DNA of 13,211 bases from Collinsella aerofaciens. Its GTDB lineage: Bacteria; Actinomycetota; Coriobacteriia; Coriobacteriales; Coriobacteriaceae. The translations under genes were made by a program, and so were the position numbers. Location: contig JAJWXI010000037.1 in assembly GCA_021641225.1 (NCBI GenBank), positions 1-13,211 of the forward strand, read 5' to 3'. Shown here piece by piece: positions 7,189 through 13,195 of this stretch. Numbering within the stretch: position 1 is the stretch's first letter; each line of letters starts with the position of its first letter. Below the pieces are notes generated by a model. That model made no database searches. It was not told where the DNA came from and saw nothing but the letters and a program-made list of their open reading frames with translations.

Positions 7189-8184
7189 TTACTTGAGCGT
7201 GGCGTACATGACAGCCTTGATGGTGTGCATGCGGTTCTCGGCCTCGTCGAAGACCTTGGAAGCGGGGCTCTCGAAGACCTCGTCGGTGACCTCCTGCTCG
7301 GTGATGCCGAACTGCTCGCACTTCTCGGCGCCAATGGTGGTGTTGGTGTCGTGGAAGCTGGGCAGGCAGTGCAGGAAGATGGCACCCGGGTTGGCCATAG
7401 CCATGACCTCGGAGGTAACACGATACGGGGTGAGCTGAGCGATGCGCTCGGCCCAGACCTCGTCAGGCTCGCCCATGGAGACCCACACGTCGGTGTAGAT
7501 AACGTCGGCACCGGTGACGCCGTCCTTGACGTCGGTGGTCAGCTTGATGGTGCAGCCGTTGGCCTCGGCGATGGGCTTGCAGGCCTCGATGACGTCGTCA
7601 GCGGGCATGCACTCCTCGGGGCCGCAGGCCACGAAGTTCATGCCGAGCTTGGAGCAGACGACCATGAGGGAGCGAGCAACGTTGTTCTTGCAGTCGCCCA
7701 TGAAGACGAGGGTCTTGCCCTTGATGTCGTAATTGAAGTTCTCCTGGACGGTCAGGATGTCGGCGAGCATCTGGGTGGGGTGCCACTCGGTGGTCAGGCC
7801 ATTCCATACGGGCACGCCAGACTTAGCAGCGAGCTCCTCGACGTCGTCCTGGGCAAAGCCACGGAACTCGATGCCGTCATACATGCGGCCGAGAACGCGG
7901 GCGGTGTCCTCGATGGACTCCTTCTTGCCCATCTGGGACGAACCGGGATCGAGGTAGGTGACGCCCATGCCAAGATCCATGCCGCCGACCTCGAAAGCGC
8001 AGCGGGTACGAGTGGAGGTCTTCTGGAAGAGCAGAACGATGTTCTTGCCCTCGAGATAACGGTGCGGAACGCCAGCACGCTTCATGTCCTTGAAGTTCTT
8101 GGAGAGCTTGAGCAGGTACTCGATCTCCTCGGTGGTGAGGTCGAGGAGCTTGAGGAAGCTACGGCCGGAGAGGTTAACACCCAT
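7189..8184 (-). CDS. arcB: Ornithine carbamoyltransferase, catabolic
   Basis: A 331-aa protein of the aspartate/ornithine carbamoyltransferase family. In the ADI pathway it runs in the catabolic direction: citrulline plus phosphate gives ornithine plus carbamoyl phosphate. The carbamoyl phosphate loop STRTR is at 57-61, WHPTQ at 134-138, the ornithine-side DVWVSMGE at 232-239 and the HCLP motif with its conserved Cys at 272-275. Length and motif order are normal. AAAGGA about ten bases before the ATG is the ribosome binding site. The gene is 105 bp downstream of arcA copy 1 and probably co-transcribed with it. The family alone would also allow the anabolic enzyme ArgF; the neighbours decide for ArcB. 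Confidence 0.95.
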   Translation of the reverse strand: MGVNLSGRSFLKLLDLTTEEIEYLLKLSKNFKDMKRAGVPHRYLEGKNIVLLFQKTSTRTRCAFEVGGMDLGMGVTYLDPGSSQMGKKESIEDTARVLGRMYDGIEFRGFAQDDVEELAAKSGVPVWNGLTTEWHPTQMLADILTVQENFNYDIKGKTLVFMGDCKNNVARSLMVVCSKLGMNFVACGPEECMPADDVIEACKPIAEANGCTIKLTTDVKDGVTGADVIYTDVWVSMGEPDEVWAERIAQLTPYRVTSEVMAMANPGAIFLHCLPSFHDTNTTIGAEKCEQFGITEQEVTDEVFESPASKVFDEAENRMHTIKAVMYATLK

Positions 8185-8229
8185 GGTTCAAATCCTTTCG
8201 AAAAAATGAATTACGTAAATAGTAGCGGT

Positions 8230-8277
8230 GCCCGTTTGACGGGCGAAACCGGTGCGGTTGTAGGGGGACCGCACCGG
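8230..8277 (-). promoter_or_regulatory. Two hairpins between arcA copy 1 and arcB
   Basis: Arms 8249-8258 and 8268-8277 form a 10-bp stem (CCGGTGCGGT) with a 9-nt loop. A second stem pairs 8230-8235 with 8239-8244. On the minus strand neither is followed by a proper T-run (TTTCGCCC after the first, ACCGC after the second). They fit a partial terminator or an mRNA processing or stabilising structure that adjusts arcA and arcB amounts better than a full stop. Confidence 0.5.
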
Positions 8278-8288
8278 AAACGGAAAGA

Positions 8289-9555
8289 CTTAGAGGTCCT
8301 CGCGCCAGAAGGGCATGCTCATGCAGCGCGGGCCGCCGCGGCCGCGGGAGAGCTCGGCGGAGGGCACGACGAGAAGGTCCAGGCCCTCCTTGTACAGCAC
8401 GTCGTTGGTGACGGTGTTGCGGGCGTAGACGCAGATCTTGCCGGGCTCGACGCACAGGGTGTTGGAGCCGTCGTTCCACTGCTCGCGGGAGGCCGCGATC
8501 GGGTCGCCGCCGCCGCAGGGGATCAGCTTGACCTGGTCGACGCCGGTGGCGTCCTCCAGGACGTGCTCGAGGGTGTCCTCGATCAGGCGGATGTTCACGT
8601 CGCCCGGGTTCTTGCCGGCGGTCAGCTCGTAGACGCGCAGGGTGCCCATGATGGCGGGGTGGATCGTGAACTTATCGACGTCGATCTGGGTGAAGACCGT
8701 GTCGAGGTGCATGAAGGCGCGCGAGACCGGGATGTCGAAGGCCAGGATGCGCTCGACCTTGGAGTCGGAGTTCCAGAAGATGTTCTGGGCCATGACGTCG
8801 ATAGCGGCGGCCTGGGTGCGCTGGGAGATGCCGACGGCGAGGGTCTTCTCGTTGATGTTCAGCACGTCGCCGCCCTCGGTGTGGAACTGGCAGTCGCGGC
8901 GGAAGTACAGGGAGACGTCCTTGTAGTCGGGGTGGTACTTGAAGACGTACTTGCCGTACAGGGTCTCGCGGTTGCGGGTGACCGAGTACATGCGGTTGAG
9001 GTTGACGCCCTCGCCGACGACCGCGAACGGGTCGCGGGTGAAGTAGAGGTTGGGCATCGGGTCGATGATCAGGTCGGACTCGGACTCGGAGTTGACCAGG
9101 GAGTCGAGGGTCGTGGACGCCGTGAGGGGCATGTCGATCTCGGCCTTGGTCATGCCGGCCATGGTCTTCTTGACGAACTCGAGGTTGTCCTCGATGGAGT
9201 CCAGCTTCTCGCGGACGATCTGCGGCATGTGCTGGCCGCGGATGCCGGCCTCGGCGATGTACTGGTCGGTGAACTCGGCGCGGGCGCCGGGGACCTGGTC
9301 GAACACCTCGGCGACGAGGTTCTCGAGGTAGAGGACCTCCACGCCCTGGTCCCTCAGGATCTGGGCGAAGGTGTCGTGCTCCTGCTGTGCGACCTCCAGG
9401 AACGGGACGTCGTCGAACAGGAGTCGCTCGAGCTCGTCGGGCGGCAGGTTGAGGAGCTCGTCGCCGGGACGGTGCAGGCAGACCTTCCTGAGCTTGCCGA
9501 TCTCGGAAGGCACGTGCAGACCTTTCGTCATGGCCTCCTACCTTTCTTTCGGGCC
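8289..9555. repeat. Perfect 1,267-bp direct repeat, copy 1 (with 11379-12645)
   Basis: Line-by-line comparison at a constant offset of 3,090 bp shows no mismatch between 8289-9555 and 11379-12645. Identity stops one base after the arcA stop codon and 24 bp upstream of the start codon, so it includes the ribosome binding site but not the promoter. Confidence 0.95.
8290..9531 (-). CDS. arcA: Arginine deiminase, copy 1
   Basis: Arginine deiminase of 413 aa, hydrolysing arginine to citrulline and ammonia, the entry step of the ADI pathway that gives ATP and acid resistance. The guanidino-modifying enzyme catalytic set is visible: Asp167 in FTRDPF, Glu219 in HTEGGDV, His275 and Asp277 in MHLDTVF, and the nucleophile Cys403 in RCMSMPFWRED near the C-terminus. 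The ATG follows AAAGGTAGGAGGCC, with GGAGG unusually close and AAAGG at a normal distance. Protein and DNA are identical to the second copy at 11380-12621. It has its own promoter and leads arcB. Codon use is strongly biased to C/G endings, fitting high expression. Confidence 0.97.
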   Translation of the reverse strand: MTKGLHVPSEIGKLRKVCLHRPGDELLNLPPDELERLLFDDVPFLEVAQQEHDTFAQILRDQGVEVLYLENLVAEVFDQVPGARAEFTDQYIAEAGIRGQHMPQIVREKLDSIEDNLEFVKKTMAGMTKAEIDMPLTASTTLDSLVNSESESDLIIDPMPNLYFTRDPFAVVGEGVNLNRMYSVTRNRETLYGKYVFKYHPDYKDVSLYFRRDCQFHTEGGDVLNINEKTLAVGISQRTQAAAIDVMAQNIFWNSDSKVERILAFDIPVSRAFMHLDTVFTQIDVDKFTIHPAIMGTLRVYELTAGKNPGDVNIRLIEDTLEHVLEDATGVDQVKLIPCGGGDPIAASREQWNDGSNTLCVEPGKICVYARNTVTNDVLYKEGLDLLVVPSAELSRGRGGPRCMSMPFWREDL

Positions 9556-9607
9556 CCTGTCAGGGCCGATTCGTTAGCGCCCCTCCGTGTGAGGCGTTAT
9601 TGCTGAC
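9532..9607 (-). promoter_or_regulatory. Structured 5' leader of arcA copy 1
   Basis: The predicted leader is about 76 nt. It can fold a first hairpin in which CGCCTC pairs with GAGG..GCG (about 9577-9596), and a second from GGCCCT/AGGG.CC (about 9554-9570), just before the ribosome binding site. The leader of arcA copy 2 differs in sequence yet can form corresponding hairpins. Pairings were read by eye and have not been tested by folding. Confidence 0.4.
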
Positions 9608-9613
9608 GACATA

Positions 9614-9642
9614 TTTATATCCAAAATCAGTCCATACTTCCA
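9614..9642 (-). promoter_or_regulatory. Promoter of arcA copy 1
   Basis: On the minus strand, TGGAAG (9637-9642), a 17-bp spacer and TATAAA (9614-9619). The same layout (TGGAAT-17-TATAAC) occurs at exactly the same distance, 88 bp, from the start of arcA copy 2. The poor -35 hexamer and the operator-like boxes just upstream suggest a promoter that depends on an activator. Confidence 0.65.
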
Positions 9643-9651
9643 CCTCGCCCC

Positions 9652-9683
9652 CGAACGGTTTTATATGAGGGGTGAACGGCATA
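9652..9683 (-). promoter_or_regulatory. Pair of ACCGTTC boxes upstream of arcA copy 1
   Basis: On the minus strand the boxes read TATGCCGTTCA (9673-9683) and ACCGTTCG (9652-9659), as direct repeats 21 bp apart, about two helical turns. They lie near -48 and -69 relative to the predicted transcript start. The promoter of arcA copy 2 has the same pair with the same spacing and position. A 22-bp block (9638-9659) covering the proximal box and most of the -35 is identical in both. Probably binding sites of an activator, identity unknown. Confidence 0.6.
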
Positions 9684-9704
9684 CACATATACTTCACGCA
9701 TGGC

Positions 9705-9788
9705 ACACTTTGATTTAATAAAGTGTATTTACGTGCTAAAACGCGTTTTCAATCCAAATAGCAAATGGAACTTAACTTTATTAAATCA
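9705..9788. repeat. AT-rich nested dyads upstream of arcA copy 1
   Basis: Three symmetrical elements overlap: ACACTTT-8 bp-AAAGTGT (9705-9726), the 12-bp palindrome AAAACGCGTTTT (9738-9749), and a perfect 14-bp inverted repeat, 9711-9724 with 9775-9788. They lie about 100-180 bp upstream of the predicted arcA transcript start. They could be protein sites or a bent or cruciform segment. No counterpart of this cluster was found upstream of arcA copy 2. No gene is seen in 9532-10105. Confidence 0.45.
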
Positions 9789-9894
9789 CCCTCAAATTGC
9801 ATATTTCTAATAAAGCTATGAATAGAATTAGCGATTCATGCCGCGTCTCAACCATTTTCATTTTTATTCAGAAAAAAGTTTGTCCTATTCATTT

Positions 9895-9939
9895 CTGGTA
9901 AACAAATTACCGTTTACCAGACGCTTGATACCGTTCACC
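9895..9939 (+). promoter_or_regulatory. Second pair of TACCGTT(T/C)ACC boxes, with palindrome
   Basis: TACCGTTTACC (9908-9918) and TACCGTTCACC (9929-9939) are direct repeats 21 bp apart on the plus strand, the same spacing as the boxes near the arcA promoters but in the opposite orientation. The first overlaps a 9-bp inverted repeat, CTGGTAAAC (9895-9903) with GTTTACCAG (9912-9920). They may be remote sites for the arcA regulator or control a plus-strand promoter just to the right. Confidence 0.5.
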
Positions 9940-9961
9940 GGAAGCTCAGTATAAGACCCAG

Positions 9962-10056
9962 CGGATACCGGATCGCTTTACGGCCCCATTTGTAACAACT
10001 TGACTTCTCGGTATAGAAAAACGAACCCGCTTCCCCTAGGGAAACGGGTCCGTTTT
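9962..10056 (+). ncRNA. Candidate small RNA of about 95 nt
   Basis: On the plus strand, TTGATA (9925-9930) and TATAAG (9950-9955), with a 19-bp spacer, would start a transcript near 9962. The bidirectional hairpin at 10018-10056, ending in CGTTTT, would stop it. No open frame with a ribosome binding site lies inside. The promoter overlaps the TACCGTTCACC box, so it would share arcA regulation. The spacer is longer than ideal; this is a hypothesis. Confidence 0.25.
10018..10056 (-). terminator. Bidirectional terminator after the arcT-like gene
   Basis: Arms 10018-10035 and 10039-10056 pair at 16 of 18 positions around a CTA loop, with A-runs on one side and T-runs on the other. On the minus strand the stem ends in CGTTTTTC. 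It lies 50 bp past the stop of the aminotransferase gene and separates the arcA2-arcT unit from the arcA1 promoter. Confidence 0.85.
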
Positions 10057-10105
10057 CGATTATCTTCGTCCTATTTGGATAAGGCCCTCGAAGATCATCG
10101 GAATC

Positions 10106-11230
10106 CTAGCGATCGAACTCCGCCAGTGCCTCGCCCAAAAGCCTCAGGCCCTCGCGAAGAACGTCCTCGCTCGCGCAGTAGCCCAGGCGTGCGCCGCAGG
10201 GGAGCTCAAAGCGGCTGCCGGGAACCAGCAGCACTCCCCTCTCAGCCAACAGGCGCTTGCAGAACTCCTCGTCGTCCTCGGGAATATCCAGCTGGATAAA
10301 CGAGGTGGACACGCCCTGCGGGGCCGTCCAGGACACGCGATGCTGCGTATCGATCCAAGCCTGCGCGATATCGCGGTTGCCAAACACGATTTTGCGGTTG
10401 CGGTCGAGGATCTTGTCCTTGTGCTCGAGCACATAGGTTGCCAGAACGTCGTTGAACACGCCGCCGCAGATCATGGTGTAGTCACGGAAGGTACGGATGC
10501 GGTTAGACACCTCTTCGTCTGCCACGACCCAGCCCACGCGGGCCGCAGGCGTCGAATAGGTCTTGGACACCGAGTTGGTGACGATAGCTTTCTCATACAC
10601 GTCGGCCATCGACATAAAGGCCTCGGTGTTCTCGAGCGGTAGGTACACCTCGTCGCACAGAACGTAGGCACCCACCGAGCGGGCGATCTCGGCAATCTGG
10701 CCGAGCATATCGGCATCGAGCACCGTACCGATGGGATTCGATGCGTTGTTGATGCAGATGAGCTTGGTATTGGGGCGCACCAGGCGCTTGAGCTGCTCGA
10801 TATCGGGCTTCCAGCCGAGCTCCTCGCGAAGCTCCCAGTACTCGACCTCGGCGCCAAGCGTGCGCGGAATCTCGTAGAGCGGCGCATAGGAGGGCCACTC
10901 GGCGATGACATGGTCGCCGGGCTCGACCACGGCCATGATGGCGTTGAGGTTCGCACCCGTGCAGCCGTTGGTCTGCAGGATGTGGTCGGGATTGACCTCG
11001 CGACGATACAGCTTGGCGACCTCGGCCTTAAAGTCGGGCGATCCCTCGATCCAGCCGTAGTTCATCTTCTCGCGGTCCAGGCGCTCGTAGAAGGTAGCGC
11101 CATCCTGCTCGTCAAGCGCACGCAGCTCGCTCATGGTCAGCGACGAAATCGTCGACTGGGCGATATCCCACGTAGCGCTCTTCTCCCAAACGTTAAGCCA
11201 TTCCTCAACGCCGATTGTCTTGATATCCAT
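10106..11230 (-). CDS. arcT: PLP-dependent aminotransferase, ArcT-like
   Basis: Fold-type I (class I/II) aminotransferase of 374 aa, cytoplasmic. PLP-site residues are in order: Asn165 in NNASNPIG, Asp193 in LCDEVY, the Schiff-base Lys223 in SVSKTYSTPAARVGW, and a C-terminal Arg in GSRFELPCGARLGYC for the substrate carboxylate. The N-terminal MDIKTIGVEEWLNVWE pattern resembles ArcT, the putative transaminase coded in ADI operons of lactic acid bacteria. Its real substrate is not settled; arginine, ornithine or aspartate are possible. The ATG at 11230 is chosen for GGAG eight bases upstream; an in-frame ATG at 11284 lacks such a site. It follows arcA copy 2 after 149 bp with only a weak hairpin between, so it is probably co-transcribed. 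Confidence 0.85.
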   Translation of the reverse strand: MDIKTIGVEEWLNVWEKSATWDIAQSTISSLTMSELRALDEQDGATFYERLDREKMNYGWIEGSPDFKAEVAKLYRREVNPDHILQTNGCTGANLNAIMAVVEPGDHVIAEWPSYAPLYEIPRTLGAEVEYWELREELGWKPDIEQLKRLVRPNTKLICINNASNPIGTVLDADMLGQIAEIARSVGAYVLCDEVYLPLENTEAFMSMADVYEKAIVTNSVSKTYSTPAARVGWVVADEEVSNRIRTFRDYTMICGGVFNDVLATYVLEHKDKILDRNRKIVFGNRDIAQAWIDTQHRVSWTAPQGVSTSFIQLDIPEDDEEFCKRLLAERGVLLVPGSRFELPCGARLGYCASEDVLREGLRLLGEALAEFDR

Positions 11231-11286
11231 GGCTAGACTCCTGACAAAAGTGGTCGTCCGATCGTGCTGGCGTTTCTCATACAAAT

Positions 11287-11318
11287 TTGGGGCGGCGCGA
11301 AAACCCGCACCGCCCCAA
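11287..11318 (-). promoter_or_regulatory. Hairpin between arcA copy 2 and arcT
   Basis: TTGGGGCGG (11287-11295) pairs with CCGCCCCAA (about 11310-11318), a 9-bp GC-rich stem that can be extended inward by GCG/CGC. On the minus strand it is followed by ATTTG only, so termination should be partial. It may reduce arcT relative to arcA, or protect the arcA mRNA 3' end. Confidence 0.5.
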
Positions 11319-11378
11319 TGGGAGACATCTAATGGCAGCTAGATGTATGTATTAAGACCTGTACGGGTCCTCGAAGAC

Positions 11379-12645
11379 CTTAGAGGTCCTCGCGCCAGAA
11401 GGGCATGCTCATGCAGCGCGGGCCGCCGCGGCCGCGGGAGAGCTCGGCGGAGGGCACGACGAGAAGGTCCAGGCCCTCCTTGTACAGCACGTCGTTGGTG
11501 ACGGTGTTGCGGGCGTAGACGCAGATCTTGCCGGGCTCGACGCACAGGGTGTTGGAGCCGTCGTTCCACTGCTCGCGGGAGGCCGCGATCGGGTCGCCGC
11601 CGCCGCAGGGGATCAGCTTGACCTGGTCGACGCCGGTGGCGTCCTCCAGGACGTGCTCGAGGGTGTCCTCGATCAGGCGGATGTTCACGTCGCCCGGGTT
11701 CTTGCCGGCGGTCAGCTCGTAGACGCGCAGGGTGCCCATGATGGCGGGGTGGATCGTGAACTTATCGACGTCGATCTGGGTGAAGACCGTGTCGAGGTGC
11801 ATGAAGGCGCGCGAGACCGGGATGTCGAAGGCCAGGATGCGCTCGACCTTGGAGTCGGAGTTCCAGAAGATGTTCTGGGCCATGACGTCGATAGCGGCGG
11901 CCTGGGTGCGCTGGGAGATGCCGACGGCGAGGGTCTTCTCGTTGATGTTCAGCACGTCGCCGCCCTCGGTGTGGAACTGGCAGTCGCGGCGGAAGTACAG
12001 GGAGACGTCCTTGTAGTCGGGGTGGTACTTGAAGACGTACTTGCCGTACAGGGTCTCGCGGTTGCGGGTGACCGAGTACATGCGGTTGAGGTTGACGCCC
12101 TCGCCGACGACCGCGAACGGGTCGCGGGTGAAGTAGAGGTTGGGCATCGGGTCGATGATCAGGTCGGACTCGGACTCGGAGTTGACCAGGGAGTCGAGGG
12201 TCGTGGACGCCGTGAGGGGCATGTCGATCTCGGCCTTGGTCATGCCGGCCATGGTCTTCTTGACGAACTCGAGGTTGTCCTCGATGGAGTCCAGCTTCTC
12301 GCGGACGATCTGCGGCATGTGCTGGCCGCGGATGCCGGCCTCGGCGATGTACTGGTCGGTGAACTCGGCGCGGGCGCCGGGGACCTGGTCGAACACCTCG
12401 GCGACGAGGTTCTCGAGGTAGAGGACCTCCACGCCCTGGTCCCTCAGGATCTGGGCGAAGGTGTCGTGCTCCTGCTGTGCGACCTCCAGGAACGGGACGT
12501 CGTCGAACAGGAGTCGCTCGAGCTCGTCGGGCGGCAGGTTGAGGAGCTCGTCGCCGGGACGGTGCAGGCAGACCTTCCTGAGCTTGCCGATCTCGGAAGG
12601 CACGTGCAGACCTTTCGTCATGGCCTCCTACCTTTCTTTCGGGCC
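11379..12645. repeat. Perfect 1,267-bp direct repeat, copy 2 (with 8289-9555)
   Basis: Second member of the perfect direct repeat. Flanking bases 11378 and 12646 differ from their counterparts 8288 and 9556. Recombination between the copies would remove 3,090 bp, including the whole arcT-like gene and one arcA promoter region. Confidence 0.95.
11380..12621 (-). CDS. arcA: Arginine deiminase, copy 2
   Basis: The same 413-aa arginine deiminase as copy 1, with catalytic Asp167, Glu219, His275, Asp277 and Cys403 all present. DNA identity is complete across the coding region, so both copies make the same enzyme. This copy heads a unit with the arcT-like gene instead of arcB. Its ribosome binding site (AAAGGTAGGAGGCC) is inside the identical block, while its leader and promoter differ from copy 1 in many places. 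The two copies therefore seem to differ in expression, not in activity. Recent duplication or gene conversion explains the identity. A read-based check would exclude an assembly artefact, though the distinct flanks on both sides argue for two real copies. Confidence 0.97.
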   Translation of the reverse strand: MTKGLHVPSEIGKLRKVCLHRPGDELLNLPPDELERLLFDDVPFLEVAQQEHDTFAQILRDQGVEVLYLENLVAEVFDQVPGARAEFTDQYIAEAGIRGQHMPQIVREKLDSIEDNLEFVKKTMAGMTKAEIDMPLTASTTLDSLVNSESESDLIIDPMPNLYFTRDPFAVVGEGVNLNRMYSVTRNRETLYGKYVFKYHPDYKDVSLYFRRDCQFHTEGGDVLNINEKTLAVGISQRTQAAAIDVMAQNIFWNSDSKVERILAFDIPVSRAFMHLDTVFTQIDVDKFTIHPAIMGTLRVYELTAGKNPGDVNIRLIEDTLEHVLEDATGVDQVKLIPCGGGDPIAASREQWNDGSNTLCVEPGKICVYARNTVTNDVLYKEGLDLLVVPSAELSRGRGGPRCMSMPFWREDL

Positions 12646-12697
12646 TTACTGGCCGAATGTATCAGCGCCCCTCCATATGGGACGCTGCTTGCTGACA
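12622..12697 (-). promoter_or_regulatory. Structured 5' leader of arcA copy 2
   Basis: The predicted leader of about 76 nt folds AGCGTCCC with GGGGCGCT (8 bp including a T-G pair, about 12663-12685) and a small GGCC/GGCC stem (about 12643-12655). Hairpins at the same two places can form in the arcA copy 1 leader in spite of sequence changes. Read by eye. Confidence 0.4.
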
Positions 12698-12703
12698 GCT
12701 CTA

Positions 12704-12732
12704 GTTATATCCAAAAATCACCCGCAATTCCA
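12704..12732 (-). promoter_or_regulatory. Promoter of arcA copy 2
   Basis: On the minus strand, TGGAAT (12727-12732), a 17-bp spacer and TATAAC (12704-12709), 88 bp from the arcA start codon. Layout and distance match the promoter of copy 1. The transcript start is predicted near 12697. Confidence 0.65.
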
Positions 12733-12741
12733 CCTCGCCCC

Positions 12742-12773
12742 CGAACGGTCAACAAAGTGCGATGAACGGTATA
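12742..12773 (-). promoter_or_regulatory. Pair of ACCGTTC boxes upstream of arcA copy 2
   Basis: On the minus strand, TATACCGTTCA (12763-12773) and ACCGTTCG (12742-12749) are direct repeats 21 bp apart, starting 122 bp from the start codon, the same as in copy 1. Sequence between the boxes differs from copy 1, while the boxes are kept, which supports a binding function. Confidence 0.6.
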
Positions 12774-13147
12774 TCGCATGTGATTCCCCCATGATGTACT
12801 TCGGCGTTCTAAAGTAACTTTTCTAAGGTAAACGCTCTTTTTTCTCAAAAATCATTCGCAATTACAACTCCAATCTTTCGATTAGGAATTGCATATCTAC
12901 AACGGTTTTATGTATATAAATGACGCTTGTTCGTGTTTCTGTCTGTATTCGATAATATTCAGCTACCTATCATTCTTATTCACACATACTCACCAGTTGA
13001 GTGAGGATATAGACCGTTTTTCACAACGCGACGGGCGTCAGCTCTATGGCTTGTCAGCGTAAGAAGTAGGTAAAGATACCGTTCACGCGATACGTCCGTG
13101 CCATAGGTCGACTAAATTGAGACAATAGTGAATAGTGTTAGGCAACC
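12774..13147. other. AT-rich non-coding region upstream of the arcA copy 2 promoter
   Basis: About 370 bp without a credible open frame, poorer in GC than the genes around it. It holds single partial boxes (AACGG at 12901 on the opposite strand, ACCGTTTTTCAC at about 13013) and a 7-bp inverted repeat, CTATGGC (13044-13050) with GCCATAG (13100-13106), that encloses a full TACCGTTCAC box. Probably an extended regulatory region. Confidence 0.4.
13077..13086 (+). promoter_or_regulatory. Single distal TACCGTTCAC box
   Basis: An exact match to the TACCGTTCAC box seen at 9929 on the same strand, about 310 bp beyond the arcA copy 2 promoter boxes. No clear partner is present 21 bp away. A possible remote site of the same regulator. 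Confidence 0.4.
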
Positions 13148-13162
13148 GTCCCCTGCGGGGAC
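13148..13162. repeat. GTCCCC-TGC-GGGGAC hairpin
   Basis: A 6-bp perfect GC-rich stem with a 3-nt loop in intergenic DNA. The GTCCCC/GGGGAC core is like the one in the palindrome at 49-112, and such cores occur in repetitive extragenic palindromes. It has no T-run of its own. Confidence 0.4.
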
Positions 13163-13195
13163 TGAACGGACAGATGCATATGCCGAGCAAAATCG

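Noticed and set aside
7183..9606. Very long plus-strand open frame (about 800 codons) opposite arcB and arcA copy 1
   Set aside because: It runs antisense to two certain genes. Its translation is a low-complexity Val/Leu/Asp/Gly/Glu mix, as expected from the reverse of GC-biased codons, and it has no recognisable domain.
9710..9723. FNR-like site TTGATTTAATAAAG upstream of arcA copy 1
   Set aside because: Only the TTGAT half matches the FNR consensus; the second half does not fit ATCAA.
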